This document shows positions 21,870-34,157 of a DNA stretch of 64,000 nt, piece by piece. How positions within the stretch are numbered: the first letter of the stretch is position 1; each line of letters begins with the position of its first letter. The position numbers and the translations under genes are program-made. The DNA comes from Vandiemenella viatica (Eukaryota > Arthropoda > Insecta > Orthoptera > Morabidae): positions 346,790,932-346,854,931 of the forward strand of contig JARYHS010008074.1 of assembly GCA_031002005.1 (NCBI GenBank), in the 5' to 3' direction. The notes under the pieces were generated by a model. The model did not search any database, was not told where the DNA came from, and was given only the letters and a program-made list of their open reading frames with translations.

Positions 21870-23667
21870 TGATATTTCTATACCTGTACCGAATGCAGTG
21901 TGTGTCGTTACAAAAATACGGTATCAAAAGACATATATAGTTTTTTTTTTAAAATTCTCTAGTTATTGGAAATGTTTTGTGTTTACAGAATGCATTTAGG
22001 ATAAAATAAAAAGTTTTAGAATAGACATAATTGCGAAAACTGGTTTAGCTATTTCGTTGTGACTGAGCAAGAAACAGAGTTAAAACTATTAATTGAATAC
22101 AAGCTGAAGAATTTAACTGCTGTTGAAGTCTTGTAACCAGTTTTCCCCGGAGTCAAAACTCTTGTAAACCAAAAGTGGAGGATGACCACGCGGATGTGAA
22201 AGTCTTAGCACAAACTCGGGAGTTACGCTCGCCGGGAATTAGTGGAAGGCTGCTCTTCTGACAGGATCAACTGTCGCCGCACAACAGTGGAGGGCCAAAA
22301 ATTTCTCTGTTGTTACTGTCGAATTAATGAAAGATTCCGTTACATTCATACATACGGGTCAAGCTAATAAAAACATGTTAAAAAGGTCGTCGCCACACGA
22401 ATTTCCCAGTCACCACGCCTTCAAACATGATTTTGACACACCCCCCTTTTCCTGAAGTTGCCACGGTTTTACCCCTCCCCCCGATCTGGCACTGGTGTTT
22501 ACCCTACGGAAGGTTTTTTTTTTTATAAAATAATTTTAGTAGAAGTGGTATTATTTTATGGTTTTTCAGCAAGAAAGTTCCACAAATCGTGGAGTAAGAA
22601 TGCAATGGCAAACATTTTGAGGGTCAATGGCTTGCCAACTTTCATTTAATACCGTGAAAATTATTATGTAGAGGAATAGTTGGTAACACGTTAATATGTC
22701 GGAACCTAATAATTGTCCTAATGGTCTGAAATTTGGTACACACTTTCCTAGGGCGATAATATTTTATTAAAAGTTCATAAACAAGCTTCCAAATATATAG
22801 AAATCAAATATAATTAATCGGGTATATGGGTACATGTATACATCTTATTTCACAACAAATATTATTTACTGTTGATGTCTACTTCCAGTGTTTCTTAGTC
22901 TTCATTGTTATATGAGAAACTGCTGGCTGCGTTCATATCGCATGTAGTTAACCAGTAATACTACACTAAAAATGGGAGATGTACGATTTTGTGTGTGTAC
23001 ATCCGACATATTGCTTTTTATGCCTTTACGTCGAGTTCATAAAAAGTTACTTTTTACCTGTATACATCCCTGAGATAGTATATTCCATAGCAACCAACCT
23101 TCTAAGATGAAGGATAGTTACAGTGCAGTAAGATTAATTCCCAATATTTCAAACCTAAACGATCATAATGTAATATAGATATATCCTATGCCGTAACAGC
23201 GAATATAATATATTGAGTAATTGGATGGGTTCTGTATGAATATAACTAATTCGCAACGACAAAAGGTATGAATATTGTACGAAAGGAAGTACTCTACCTG
23301 AACGACATAAAGATCGTTTCTAAGTCAAGAATGAAAAATAAAGCGTTTTGTAACAGAATAACGTTACTGGTTTCTTGCGTGCGGAGAGTATAGGGCGGGG
23401 ATTTCAAATGTTGGTAATACTAAAACAAATACAAAGCTGCTCTGTATTTAGTGAGTGGAATTATGTACTTGCTGTGAAGATATTAGTTATTAGACATGCG
23501 TTTGTTAGAAATGGATCCGTTCTGATGATTGCTGGCCCGGTGGTTATCTGCGGAGACCCGGTGGGGGCGGAGAGTGTGTGTGTGTGTGTGTGTTTTCGTT
23601 TCGCAGTCTATTGCTGCTAGGTTGTGTATTTCTTCCAGTCTATTTTGTGCCGAAATATTTCACAAAC
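21870..23667. other. AT-rich, no gene seen; GT microsatellite
   Basis: Contains another SINE-type tail near 22310-22385 and a (GT)n run at 23572-23593. No splice-flanked exon or transposase was recognised. Confidence 0.5.
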
Positions 23668-24551
23668 ATGGATTCCGAAGTTCTTGAACATCTTCTCCGC
23701 AGAGAGAATGGCGAAACATTAAAATATTTTCAAAGCTGAGTATAAGTTGTTCTCCTCGGTCTAAAACTAGAACATGCAACAGAAAAAAATTGTTACTTGG
23801 GTAAAGATGCTTCTGTGTATATGCGACATTGTTTCAGACGCACCAAATGTAAGAAGAAAGAAAATATTTAGGATGTATCTTTTTACGAGGGAATTAGAAT
23901 ACCTCTGAAGGACCTTTTTGTTTTACTGTGGTATTGGTGTGCAAATATAACCGTCGAATCATACAATGGTTTCTCTAGAATTTCAGAAGGATCCGCCAGC
24001 AAAATGTATCGCTATATTACAGACATTTTTTCCTGGAAGACTCTGAGTGATATTGATAAATTCACTTTCGGTGGACCAGGTAGCGTTATACAGATCAATG
24101 GAACAGCAATCTCGAAAAGAATTGGCAGAATTGTTTCGTCACGTTGGATAATTGGCATATATGGAGTCACAGAAAGAAGAGGCGTGTTATTTTATTTGGA
24201 AATCAAAAGTACGCGAACTGCCATACGCATCATCCTTCGCCATGTCAGGCCCCGTTAAGACATATGGACGGATTGTTGGTCTAAATATAAGCGTCTACGT
24301 AATTTTGGAAGAGTAGCTCCTTATATTCACAACACTTTGAATCATTCCAGAAATTTTGTGGATTTGACCACTGATACGTGCACCTACTTCGTCGAAAATT
24401 TGTGAAGTAGACTGAAGAGACTTTAGCGTCGCCGCAACGCACTAACCTCAAACCAATTACCAGAGCGTATTGACTTCTTCTTGTGGCAGCAGCAGTGTAG
24501 ACATATCACACTATATGCATTCCAGAATAATCAATAAATTACTGAATATAT
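23668..24551 (+). pseudogene. Merlin-type (IS1595/ISXO2-like) transposase relic
   Basis: From ATG 23668 the sequence gives a degenerate N-terminus, then one frame from 24004 with FTFGGPGSVIQINGTAISKR, IVSSRWIIGIYGVTERRG, (TAA at 24256), DIWTDCWSKYKRL, HNTLNHSRNFVDLTTDTC, VENL and NALTSNQLPERIDFF followed by LWQQQ. This order fits Merlin transposases. Catalytic positions are an Asn (24097-24099) where the first Asp is expected, Asp in WTDCW (24271-24273) and Glu in VENL (24394-24396). Three in-frame stops (24256, then TGA and TAG after VENL) and the Asp-to-Asn change make it inactive. I did not find its terminal repeats. Confidence 0.8.
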
Positions 24552-24877
24552 GGTAAGTATTAGTTTTGTGATTCGCAGTTATATTCAAATGCTTCGTTAT
24601 TCGTACCAATACGGGTTACTTTCAGCGCTTATTTCTGTTTCTTTTCGCTGTGAAATTATAATTGGATCTTTGTTTACAGCCTCCCACTGAAAGAAGAATT
24701 GTGGTTGTACATAACTTTATTGAACCTCATATCGGGAGACCAGTCGATTAGATTGGACGTTTTGAATTCACTCTTCCAATTTATGGCAAAACGTTTCATG
24801 CAATGGACACGCTTCCCTGATAGCAGGACCGCTAAAGTTTCATTCCGTTCCTGTATTTCTGCAACCTACAAGTTCTA

Positions 24878-24879
<2 letters not shown>

Positions 24880-24927
<48 letters not shown>
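24880..24927. repeat. (AC)n(AT)n compound microsatellite
   Basis: AC repeats run from about 24880 to 24910 and continue as AT repeats to about 24927. Confidence 0.95.
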
Positions 24928-25511
24928 CGTCGTTGTATCTTTTTTTAAATGCCTTTACATTTCACACCGCTGATATCAAAAATCAAACTAACTGAGGTTA
25001 TAAATAAAAACTAAATAACTGGAACCTTATGCTGATACAAAAAGAGTCATTATTCATTCTGGTCCAGGCTGCATTTCAACTTAACCACAAACTCTGGGAC
25101 CAAAAATAAAATGAATCTATAGTGTTTATACAATAAAACTGCAGCCATAAGTTGCTACAAAGAATACTATTTTTCATATCGGACCAGGTTACATTTCAAT
25201 CTACTTAACTACTAAGTTCGTTTCATTTATTTTAGGTAGAAATACACCCTGGACCTCAACAACGTTCCAGGGATTAAGGTCTGGTCTACGGGCATACCCG
25301 ACTTTTTGGTCATCAGGTCCTCGCAGAACTCCCCATGTACCTGCCATCCAACGCTGCCTCCGCCGCAGGGACGAGCTCTTCCGAACTACCCGCCCTTATA
25401 GCGGGGACGGTGAGCAACGCGCGTTTCGACACCCATAAAGCGTGCCCGCGGGGCGGTATGTGGAACCAGGCCGAACTCAGTGAGAACACGCCGCAAGTCA
25501 TGACGATTGTT
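24928..25511. other. Recurrent-motif copies and an unexplained GC-rich block
   Basis: Reverse copies of the dispersed motif lie near 25056-25090 and 25178-25210, and a forward copy near 25230-25256. 25330-25500 is much richer in GC than its surroundings and contains CCGCCCCGCGGGCACGC on the minus strand. I see no protein or RNA family in it. Confidence 0.4.
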
Positions 25512-25765
25512 ACCGATCGTGGTGGGTGTACGGTTAATCTTCTGGCTTCGCATTCGGGAGGACCCTGGTTCGAATCCCCGTCCGGATATCCATATTTGGG
25601 TTTTTCATGGTTTTCCAGAATCACTTTAGGCGAATGCCGGGATACTTCCTTCAAAGGGCCATGGTCGAATTCCTTCCCGCTCCTTGTCCCCAATCCCATC
25701 CCGCCTCTAATTACCTCGACGTCGACGAGGCGTAAAGCCATAAGTAAAAAATATAAAAATGACGA
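25512..25765 (+). repeat. tRNA-derived SINE
   Basis: The head has box A-like GTACGGTTAATCTTCTGG and box B GGTTCGAATCCCCGTCC. The body includes TTTTTCATGGTTTTCC, GCGAATGCCGGGATACTTCC and GGGCCATGGTCGAATTCCTT, with CGTAAAGCC and an A-rich tail at the end. It is the same family as 58981-59259 but more diverged. Confidence 0.85.
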
Positions 25766-25817
25766 TAGTTCACCCCTATTTTTATACCTCATCCGTTACG
25801 ATCACTACGGTCTAGAG

Positions 25818-26159
25818 CAGGGTTTCTCAAAGTTACATTTCCATGTACTCCTATAAAATTTCCCAGGCAATGGCGAACACCCTTAAAACACTGGGTTTTT
25901 ATTTATTTAAGAAAATAATGATTTTTATTTTAAAAAAGTAATACAGTCACAAAGAAGAATATGCTATTAATTAATGTGATTGATGGGCTTGTTTCTTGCA
26001 GCAGGTTGAGTCGAATTTAGGAGCATTTTGCTCAATGAGCTCAGTCTCAATTCACCACTGTGCATGGTTGAGCCACCATAACATAAGACGTGTTGTGAAC
26101 CCTCTACAACCAACTGGTGATCTCCTAGGGGTTCGCGTACCCAACTTTGAGAAACCCTG
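25818..26159. mobile_element. hAT MITE, 342 bp
   Basis: Ends CAGGGTTTCTCAAAGT and CTTTGAGAAACCCTG are inverted repeats. The 8-bp flanks gtctagag (25810-25817) and gtctaaag (26160-26167) differ at one base, so the insertion is somewhat old. No coding capacity. Confidence 0.9.
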
Positions 26160-26559
26160 GTCTAAAGTGTATTGCAACAAAAGAATAATTACTTTTTTCC
26201 TTCAAAAACTCTTTCTATATCATCTGTGCACTGTGCGCTATTCTAGATAACAATAGTGTACCTTCTATAAGGTTTATAATGCATTTCAATTTAGCTGCAA
26301 ATGCACCCTAGATCTCAGTGACAACAGGCCGCAGAACTCCCCCCAACACATTTCTGCCCTATCGATCACTTCCGCTACGGTCCAGGTTTATTAAAACAAA
26401 ATAATCTTGAAAACTCTTTCCATGTCACCTGGCGCTACTATTCTAATCTACTAATCCAATTTCACTTAGGTCCAGGGTGCATTTCAACCCAACAGCTAGA
26501 TAAATTGTTTTTATGTCAAAATTAACCTTGAACATTTGTAAACTTTTGACCGCAGACCA

Positions 26560-26980
26560 TTCGAGGAAATTCTACGATAACCGTGGCGCCGCAATTTGAT
26601 GCTGGATTTTTGTGTAACTTGACATGACAAATTGAAAGTAACGTTTCTTTTTACATATATCGCTTAGTTCTCCAGATATTGTATCTCAAAATTGATGTGG
26701 TTGAAATGCGGCCTGGAAAAGAAGAAAAATTTCGCCATAGCCAAATTTGATATTGAATTCGTATGTAATTCGACGAGAAAAATCGAATCTATATACTGGT
26801 ATCTGGCTTAGTTCTCAAGATATTTTACCTCAAAAGTGAGGAGGTAAGGGTGAGATCCGGCCTGGACCAGAAAAAAAATCAACAAAACCACAATGCCTAT
26901 GGAAATGTACTGTAGAGTTTTATTTCCTTCCTAGTGGTTGTTATTAGGTTGAAATACAGCCGGGACCATAAGAAATGTCA
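26560..26980 (+). repeat. Half copy of the about 150-bp foldback family
   Basis: Begins ATTCTACGATAACCGTGGCG, contains two AGTTCTC(C/A)AGATATT cores about 155 bp apart, and carries three copies of the TTGAAATGCGGCCTGG-type motif near 26693, 26843 and 26945. The orientation is that of the left half of 35815-36430. Confidence 0.65.
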
Positions 26981-27475
26981 CCAAAAGCACAAGGAAATAT
27001 ATCTAGTACTGATTTTTGACATGCTATATACGGTAATGATAAAACTGCCTCATTCGACATGACAATAGTGCATTAGCATTATTATATCCAATGGCCTGCT
27101 GACAATGGCATCCATGATTTAGTGAAACCTAAACAGTGTCAAACACAAACTTTAATATTAGCCTATACAGGATTGCCTAGAAATCCTGTTATAACATATT
27201 ATGTTTGCAAACAATGATACTTACACAATAATAGCACATAATGAACTTTATTTAATTTCTGATTCTCTCCTCAACTATATCAAAATACGCCCTTCTTAAA
27301 ATATTCATTCTTCTCTCCTCGATATATCTCACCAACCACCTCCAAATGCCAATCAAGGCATCAATCTTCAATTTTTTTATTATTTATGAGTAGTGTAAGC
27401 CCGTGACTATTTTTTGCGTATCCTCACGGGTCTAGAATAGTTCCAGTTTTTAGGATCAAAGATTATGACAGGTTT
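26981..27475. other. No gene seen
   Basis: AT-rich sequence preceding the 3' end of the minus-strand CR1-like LINE. No motif or exon recognised. Confidence 0.5.
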
Positions 27476-30345
27476 AATTTAATTTAATTTAATTTAATTG
27501 CAATGGAGCACAGGCTCCGGTGGCAATTTCCCTACACAGCTATCTTCCCCCTATCCTGCACCCACCTACATTTGCCCTCTACAAATTTTTTCTTTAAATT
27601 CCTTCAAAGTTTTCGGTAAATTATTCATCGTTTCTCTTGGTAACTCATTCCAATCCCTGACACCCTTACCTAAAAAAGAGAATCTTCCTACACCCTTGTG
27701 CCTGAAATCGAGTGCCAGCTTGTGGTCATGGTCATCTTTTCCCTTCCATGCACTACTTTTCATACCTACTGCAATATCTTTCCATGCCTCATCACCAGTA
27801 TATGCCCTGTACACTCCCATGACCCTCCTCATCCTCCTCCTGTCTTGCAATGAATCCCATTCCAGCTCCTTTATCATATCCGTCACTGATTGCATTCTGC
27901 GATAATTTCCAGAAACAAATCTAGCAGCCCTTCTTTGTACCCTCTCCAACTCCTGTATTTGATACGTAAAATGAGGGTCCCATACTACACTACCATATTC
28001 GAGCAATGGTCTGACCAAAGTTTTGTAACCCAATTCCTTGACTTCTCTCGTACATCCCCTCATAACTCTCTCCAACAAGTGCAGAACTCTGAAACCTTTT
28101 CCTACCACCTGTCCTATGTGTCCTGCCCAGTTAAGTTTGTTATCAAAAGTAATTCCAAGATATTTGCATTTCAAGTCTTCAGCAAGCAATTCTTTCCCCA
28201 CCTTATATTCATAATTAACCTTTTGTTTTTTATTTGTGTATCTAATAAGCTGACTCTTCTTTGCATTTATCTTCATTCCATGTTTACTAACCCAATTAGA
28301 TATCCTGTCCAGATCACCCTGCAACTGTTTACAATCCTCTATCGTTTTGATTCTTTTATACAGCATTATGTCATCTGCAAACAATCTAATTTCAGATAGT
28401 AAACAGGCAACACAATTATTCATTAGAATAATGAATAGCAATGGTCCCAATACGCTACCCTGTGGCACACCCATTTTTACTTCCACTTCTTTTGATACTA
28501 CATTTCCTACCCTAACTTTCTGTTTTCTACCTTTTAAAAATTCTTCTACCCAGCAAATCACTTTCTTATCCACTCCAATGGTTTTTACCTTATTTACTAC
28601 CATTTTATGGCTTACTCTGTCAAACGCCTTAGACAGATCTAGTGCTACACTATCAATTTGGCCTCCCTTGTCCATTTCATCTGAAATATCTTGCATATAT
28701 CCCACCAACTGAGATTCGCATGAATATCCTTGCCTGAAACCATGTTGCCTGCTTGAAAACCAATTACGTTCCTCACATATATTTCTGATGTGGTTGCATA
28801 TCAATCTTTCCATTAATTTACCTACCACTGATGTCAAACTGATTGGCCTGTAATTCTCAACTCTATTTCTCACCCCTCCCTTATGTACCGGTACTACTAT
28901 TGCACTTTTCCAGTCCTGTGGTAAGCAGCAAGTGTCTAGACTCAATTTAAATAATATTTCAAGATAAGGTACAATGTCACATCCGGCTATCTTTAAGATA
29001 TCTGTAGTAATATTATCTTCACCAGCCCCTTTATGTTTTTTCAGCTTTCTTATTTCCTTCATGATTTCCTCAGGATGGATATCAAATTTTTTACTTTCGT
29101 CATTTCTAATTGTGTTGTTAAGCTCGTTCTCCGAATTAGACCCTCCTGTTTCTGATTCATTTTCCCTAATGCTTTCTCTGAACCAGTTACTTAAAATCTC
29201 TGCCTTTTTCAAATCGTCAGTAACTTCTTCTCCATCCTTATCTATAAGTGTCTCTACATCCTCCCTTCCCCTCAGTTTCCTGATATAGCCATAGAAATTT
29301 CTAGATGCATCAGTCAATGGTCCCCCTGCACTGACAATACTCTTCATAAACCCATCTTTGGCCATTTTCTTTGCTGTTATTAAGTCCTTGTTTAGTTGTT
29401 TTAAATATTCCCTACTACCCTGCTGTCTCTTAACTCTGTTATGTTCTTATCTTACCAACCTCTTTAACCTCCTCACTTCCCTATTATAGTACATAGGATC
29501 TCTACTTCTCTTTATTTTTTGCTTTGGAATAAATTTTTCTTCCCCCTTTCTTATTATCTCCTTGAACTCTTTCCACCTTGACTCTACTGTACCTGAGCCT
29601 TCCTTCCATTTGCTGAATTGTTCTCTGAAATATCTCCTCAAATTTGAAACCTGTGCCTTTTTATAATTGTACCTATTTCCCCCTTCAATTTTGGCTGCTG
29701 GTTTACTGAATCCTCTAATATCCATCAGAACTGCTTCATGATCACTTATTCCTTCAGTTACTTGATACCTCAAAAGGTTTTCATCGGGCTTAATTAGAAA
29801 TATATCCAAAATATTTTGTCCCCTAGTGTTTTGCTCAACCACTTGTGTAAATCCTCCTTCCCTTATTAAGATATTTGCAAATCTTTGTTCCCTTGTGTTA
29901 TTTATCTTATTCCCTTCCCAGTTTACACCTGGTAAATTTAAATCTCCGCCGATGATGATCATTCTATTCTCACCTCTGAAATCTGAGTATGAATTTAATT
30001 TCTCCCCAAGAGCCTCATCCTCTTCTGTCATTCTTCCACTGCGGTAAACAGCCAACACTCTGATTTTTTCTTTTTTACTACCCCAGAAATCTACCCCAAG
30101 TAACTCATGGTCTTGATCTATGAATGCCAGTGAACTATGGTAGTTTTTGCTAACTAGTATGAAGACTCCTCCACCAATTGCTCCTCGATCTCTGCGGTAC
30201 ACTCTGTAACCATCAGGAAAAACCTCACTGTCTAGTACTTCTTCTTTTAACCAACTCTCTACCCCAATTATTATTTGTGGTTCATGCATCTCTATTGACC
30301 TGATTTGATCAAATATAAATTGACCTGTGTTTCACCCGTAGGGTG
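27476..30345 (-). mobile_element. CR1-like LINE, 5'-truncated, nearly intact ORF2
   Basis: On the minus strand it runs from the endonuclease (5' end near 30345) through RT to a tail of ATTAA pentamers (27476-27500 as TTTAATTTAA on the plus strand). No ORF1 is present. At least three related fragments occur in this window (17069-17905, 56957-57232, 57720-58230), so the family was active here repeatedly. Confidence 0.88.
27566..30316 (-). pseudogene. CR1-like ORF2: endonuclease and RT, one nonsense codon
   Basis: A single frame of about 900 codons is interrupted only by TAA at 29447-29449. Endonuclease (30289-29450): IGVESWLKEEV, IIIGGDLNLPGVNW (the D-x-N motif) and EGISDHEAV (catalytic S-D-H). 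RT (29365-27566): SAIVVPVHKGG, ENYRPISLTSV, QHGFRQGYSCESQL, LDLSKAFDRV, GVPQGSVLGPLLF, FADD (catalytic), KYLGITFDNKLNW, LVRPLLEYGSVVWDP and VRDWNELPRE. All catalytic residues I can check are present. The reading through the stop resumes at EHNRVKRQQ without a shift, so one substitution separates it from an open frame. Confidence 0.9.
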
Positions 30346-31110
30346 AATAAAATCTCTTAGCTTGAAGAACTCGGAAGCATTAATAGAGGTAGATATTAAA
30401 CACGGACGATAGCGCAATCGTATAATTGTTTCAAAGGTCAAAGACTCGAACTTTCTATACAAACTTGACTTGTATTTGACCCTTAAAGTTCACACTGTAA
30501 AATTTAAAAAAATCCTATTTACATCGAAAACATCACGTTGTTTTTTATTGAGACTGGGCAAACAGTCGCAATCATTGGTCATAGTATCTGTAACGGCCAA
30601 AGATCTTAATAAACATTCAAAAATAAGATAGGAAACGGAAAGATGACCCGTCACTAACCACAGATGAAAGCAGGAGGGTGAGATGAACACGTAAAAACAC
30701 AAAAACAAAACAAATTGCACAAAATTTCGGTGAGAAACCTTATTCGTGTGAGAGGCGAGACATTTGACGGGGGGAAAGATGTGTTCACAGCCCGACCCGC
30801 CACATGAATGAAACAAAGGCGGAAACACTGGTTAGCGGTGGAAGTGCCGGGGGTGGGGAGAATAAGGTTAGAAGTGAAACAAGATAATCTTTGCGGCGCC
30901 TGTTTAGAAATTATTATTGAAAACATTATTAAAAAAATTTATATACATGAAAAAATTTACAATATTATTTTGATTTGGATCAGTTATAAGGGTAAATAAA
31001 TGAAGGCAGAAATATATACAATTAAATAAATATACAAATTTAAAAAAATATGAGGGATGAAAAAGGATATATATATATATATATATATATGAAAAGTTAG
31101 TAAGTGACAG
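30346..31110. other. No gene seen; (TA)n at 31068-31090
   Basis: Flanks the CR1-like LINE and the 3' end of the Penelope-like element. An open frame on the minus strand at 30490-30926 has no recognisable domain and is probably chance. A TA run of about 23 bp lies at 31068-31090. Confidence 0.45.
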
Positions 31111-31112
31111 GT

Positions 31113-33304
31113 TTAACGTAGGTTCAGGCCAGTGATGTGTCTGGTGTCAAGGATATGTTGGTAGACTAGTTCCCATCTGCGGAGTTCTGAAGGGGTAGTG
31201 GTGTTCGGAAAAACTCTAACAGCTCTAACTGTGAAACAGGTGTTAAGGTTGTTCGAATCATGTGAGTTGGCATGAATTGCCACTGGATGGTCAGGGTTGG
31301 AAGTATAAAGATTTTGCCTGTGGCCATTCATCCTGTGGGATAGTTGTTGAGTGGTGAAGCCGATGTAGGAAGCAGTGCAATGGAGACAGGTGAGTTGGTA
31401 AATAAGGTGAGTGGTAGAACACATAGCATGTCAAATTATGGGAATGGATTCTCCTGTGACAGGATTAGAGTACATGGTGATGGCAGGGTGCATGCTACAC
31501 GTTTTACAGCGGGGTCTGTTACAAGGGAAAAATCCCTGTGGAGGTATAGGAGAGTCAGACGGTAAATACTTGTGGACCAGGATGTTATTCAGATTTGGTG
31601 GTCTGCTGAAACAAGTGCGGGGAGCAGTGGGTAGGATTTTTGGAAGAAGGAGACGCATTTCAGGAAAGGACCGTAGAAAGTAATGTCCACGGCGGAGAAT
31701 CTGGTTGATGGATTCCAAGTCAGGAAAGAACTGGGTGACGAGTGTTGGTCCACTGACAGTTTTAGGAGCTGTAGAACGAGGGTTGTGGGAGATGGCTCGA
31801 GAGATTTGTTTTTCCCAGATGTCGTTGGGGTACTGACGGGAAATGAGGGCCTGGGATAGTTTTTTGGAGTAACTGGAAATTGATTCTTGGTCGGAACAGA
31901 TGCGTCTGCCACGGATTTCAAGGCTGTATGGGAGGGAACTTTTCTTGTGGAAAGGGTGACAAATGTCAAGGAAGGTGACACAGATGTGAGAATACGACCA
32001 GGTGAAATTGATGGAGTGACTGTTATTGAGGAGTTCCTGGAGGTGGTCTTTCCCGTGGGTTCAGATCTTAAATATATCATCTGTGTACCTAACCCACACG
32101 AGGGGACTGAGGGGGCAGTTCTTCAGAAAATTTTCATCCAGAAGATCCAGGAAGAGGTTGGCATATGACGGGGTCATGTGGGTACCCATGGCAGTGCCGC
32201 GTATTTGGTGATAAATCTGGGAGTTGAAGGAGAAGTAGTTTTTGGAGAGGATAAATTTGGTTAGGGATATGAGAAAGGATGTACTGGGAAGACTGTTCGG
32301 AGGGTGTATATCCAGGAAGTGTTGAAGGGAACTGAGGCCTTCAAGGTGAGGAATATTGGCGTACAAGGAAGTTACGACAATGGAGACAAGGGGGTAGAGG
32401 ACTGGGGACTTTGGACAGACGCTCCAAAAAATTTGGGATGCCTTTGATGTAAGAAGGAAGGTTCTGCACAAAAGGTTGAAGGTGTTGATTCACCAAAACT
32501 GAAATCTGTTCAGTAGGGGAATCACATGCAGCAACTATAGGTCATCCCGTATTGCCAACCTTGTGTATCTTGGGGAGAAGGTATAAGGGATTCTGAGGCT
32601 TGAAAAGGGATAAGGATTGTGAAGAGAGGCCTTGTATCGGGCCCAAGAGGTCCAGGAAGGAGCGAATTTCAAGGAAAATGAAATAGATGTGATCTGAGGT
32701 GTGTGAACAGTAAGTATTGGTATCAGAAAACTGTTTAAGGGCCTCCACATCGTAGTCACTGCGGTCCATTACCACAGTGGTGGATCCCTTTTCCGATGGA
32801 AGGATGATGTTTTTGTTCCTGAACAGTTCTTTCAACGCACGGATTTCGGTTGGGCTGAGGTTATTGGAGTTGGGAACAAAGTTGAGGAAAGATTTTGATG
32901 ATATGGTGGATGTGAGGAAATCTTGAAAAAGGAGGAGAGGATGGTTTTGGGCAAGTGGAGGAGGATCTAGTTGAGATGGTGGTTTGAAACTGCTCTAAGC
33001 TGGACTCAATCTCACCCCGGCGGTGGTCACTCTCCGTGATAATGCCAGCGAAATGTGCGGCAGAATGGAAGACTAGAACAGCGTGGTCGAACTTAGGAGT
33101 AGGTGAGAAGGAAAGTCCCTTGGATAGGATAGACAGTTGTGGTACAGACAGTGAAGTAGATGAGAAGTTGACGACTAACCGTTGTGGTGTGACCACAGGT
33201 GGGATAGTGGCACAAGGGGTGGGTTGTAATGGGGATGGGTGTGGCATTTTAAGGATGTGGGCAAGGCATAGGGCTTTGGCAATCAGGTGAGGTGCGTGCT
33301 GCAT
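31113..33304 (-). pseudogene. Penelope-like element: RT plus GIY-YIG endonuclease
   Basis: Minus-strand pieces in several frames follow the PLE order. N-terminal segment near 33304-33050: VVNFSSTSLSVPQLSILSKG. RT: IILPSEKGSTTVVMDRSDY (32800), VVTSLYANIPH (32380), IRGTAMGTHM and PSYANLFLDLLDE (32250), WVRYTDDIF (Y-x-D-D intact, about 32080), then the thumb. After a linker, the GIY-YIG endonuclease at 31424-31113 reads LIYQLTCLHCTASYIGFTTQ followed by an H-R-MNGHR segment. PLEs use the GIY-YIG nuclease to prime reverse transcription. Frameshifts near 32540, 32070 and 31430 make this copy inactive. Terminal repeats were not identified. Confidence 0.85.
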
Positions 33305-33776
33305 ATGTGAAGGGTGTTGGTGTGCATATGTGAAGGGTGTTGGTAGGGAATAGAAAGGCCTAGAATAAGATAGCTCTTTAATAAGTTAGATAACTTGTGC
33401 AGATATTTTTGTGCAAATTTCTATTGCAACTGCCTGCAGTCAGTGAGAATTTGTTTAAGATGTAGCGTTGGGGAGGGGATTCAATATTATTAAACAGTTG
33501 AGCAACTCTGAAGAAATAAATTCGCGGAATAGTTGATTCGGCAATATATTAGGTCTGACATTCACTTAAAATAACCTGATAACTCACATACAGAGAACAT
33601 GAATAAAGACCATCAACGAAAGTTGCCAGTAAAATACCTAAAAAGCAAATAAACCGTAATGCATAAACTTTAGTGAAGCAACAACTTTAGTGAAAGTTTT
33701 AATTAAATTGAAATTTATCCTAAGCCAGAATGAAAATTGGCATTCGTGGTTACAGCAGAGACCATGAGTAATTTAA
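33305..33776. other. No gene seen
   Basis: An 18-bp direct repeat (GTGCATATGTGAAGGGTG type) lies at about 33300-33345. The rest is AT-rich flank of the Helitron-like element beginning at 33777. Confidence 0.45.
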
Positions 33777-34038
33777 TCTCATATATATATAAAAATAGAC
33801 GTGTTTTTTCCTGTATTTCACTTTTCAGCCACCAGTACATAGCACAGATCACTGTTGTTTGTGTGAGGAAGTAGCATGGAGTTTCCTATCGTGCACAACG
33901 TTGGCCGAATGCCGATAGCTGTGGGGATGTGGAAGATATGATGATTAAAGTTGGTTAATGCAGGGCGTTTTCATATTACGATCAAGAATTTGTGTAAATG
34001 ATTCTTAAGACTTCCGCGGCTGTCTTTGTACATACTTT

Positions 34039-34157
34039 ATTGCTTTACGGGCTATGCAGCGTCGTTTATTTGATTACCTTAGCTTTCGGCTGCTATACTA
34101 TAGCAGCCGAAAGCTAAGGTAATCAAATAAACGACGCTGCATAGCCCGTAAAGCAAT
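34039..34157. repeat. Perfect 119-bp palindrome
   Basis: Arms of 59 bp at 34039-34097 and 34099-34157 are exact reverse complements around a single C at 34098. The arm starts ATTGCTTTACGGGCTATGCA. There is effectively no loop. It lies within the Helitron-like element. Confidence 0.97.

Noticed and set aside
22980..23100. Second THAP or zinc-finger exon (frame beginning MGDVRFCVCTS)
   Set aside because: Cys spacing and following residues do not fit THAP, and no donor follows before the stop.
25330..25500. GC-rich block considered as rDNA fragment or CpG-island promoter
   Set aside because: No match to rRNA sequence I can recognise and no exon follows.
30490..30926. Cys-containing minus-strand frames considered as zinc-finger or secreted peptides
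   Set aside because: Two overlapping frames without conserved Cys spacing; the region adjoins transposon flanks.
33304..33345. Short direct repeat considered as CRISPR-like array
   Set aside because: Only two copies, adjacent, no spacers; this is eukaryotic DNA and an ordinary tandem duplication.
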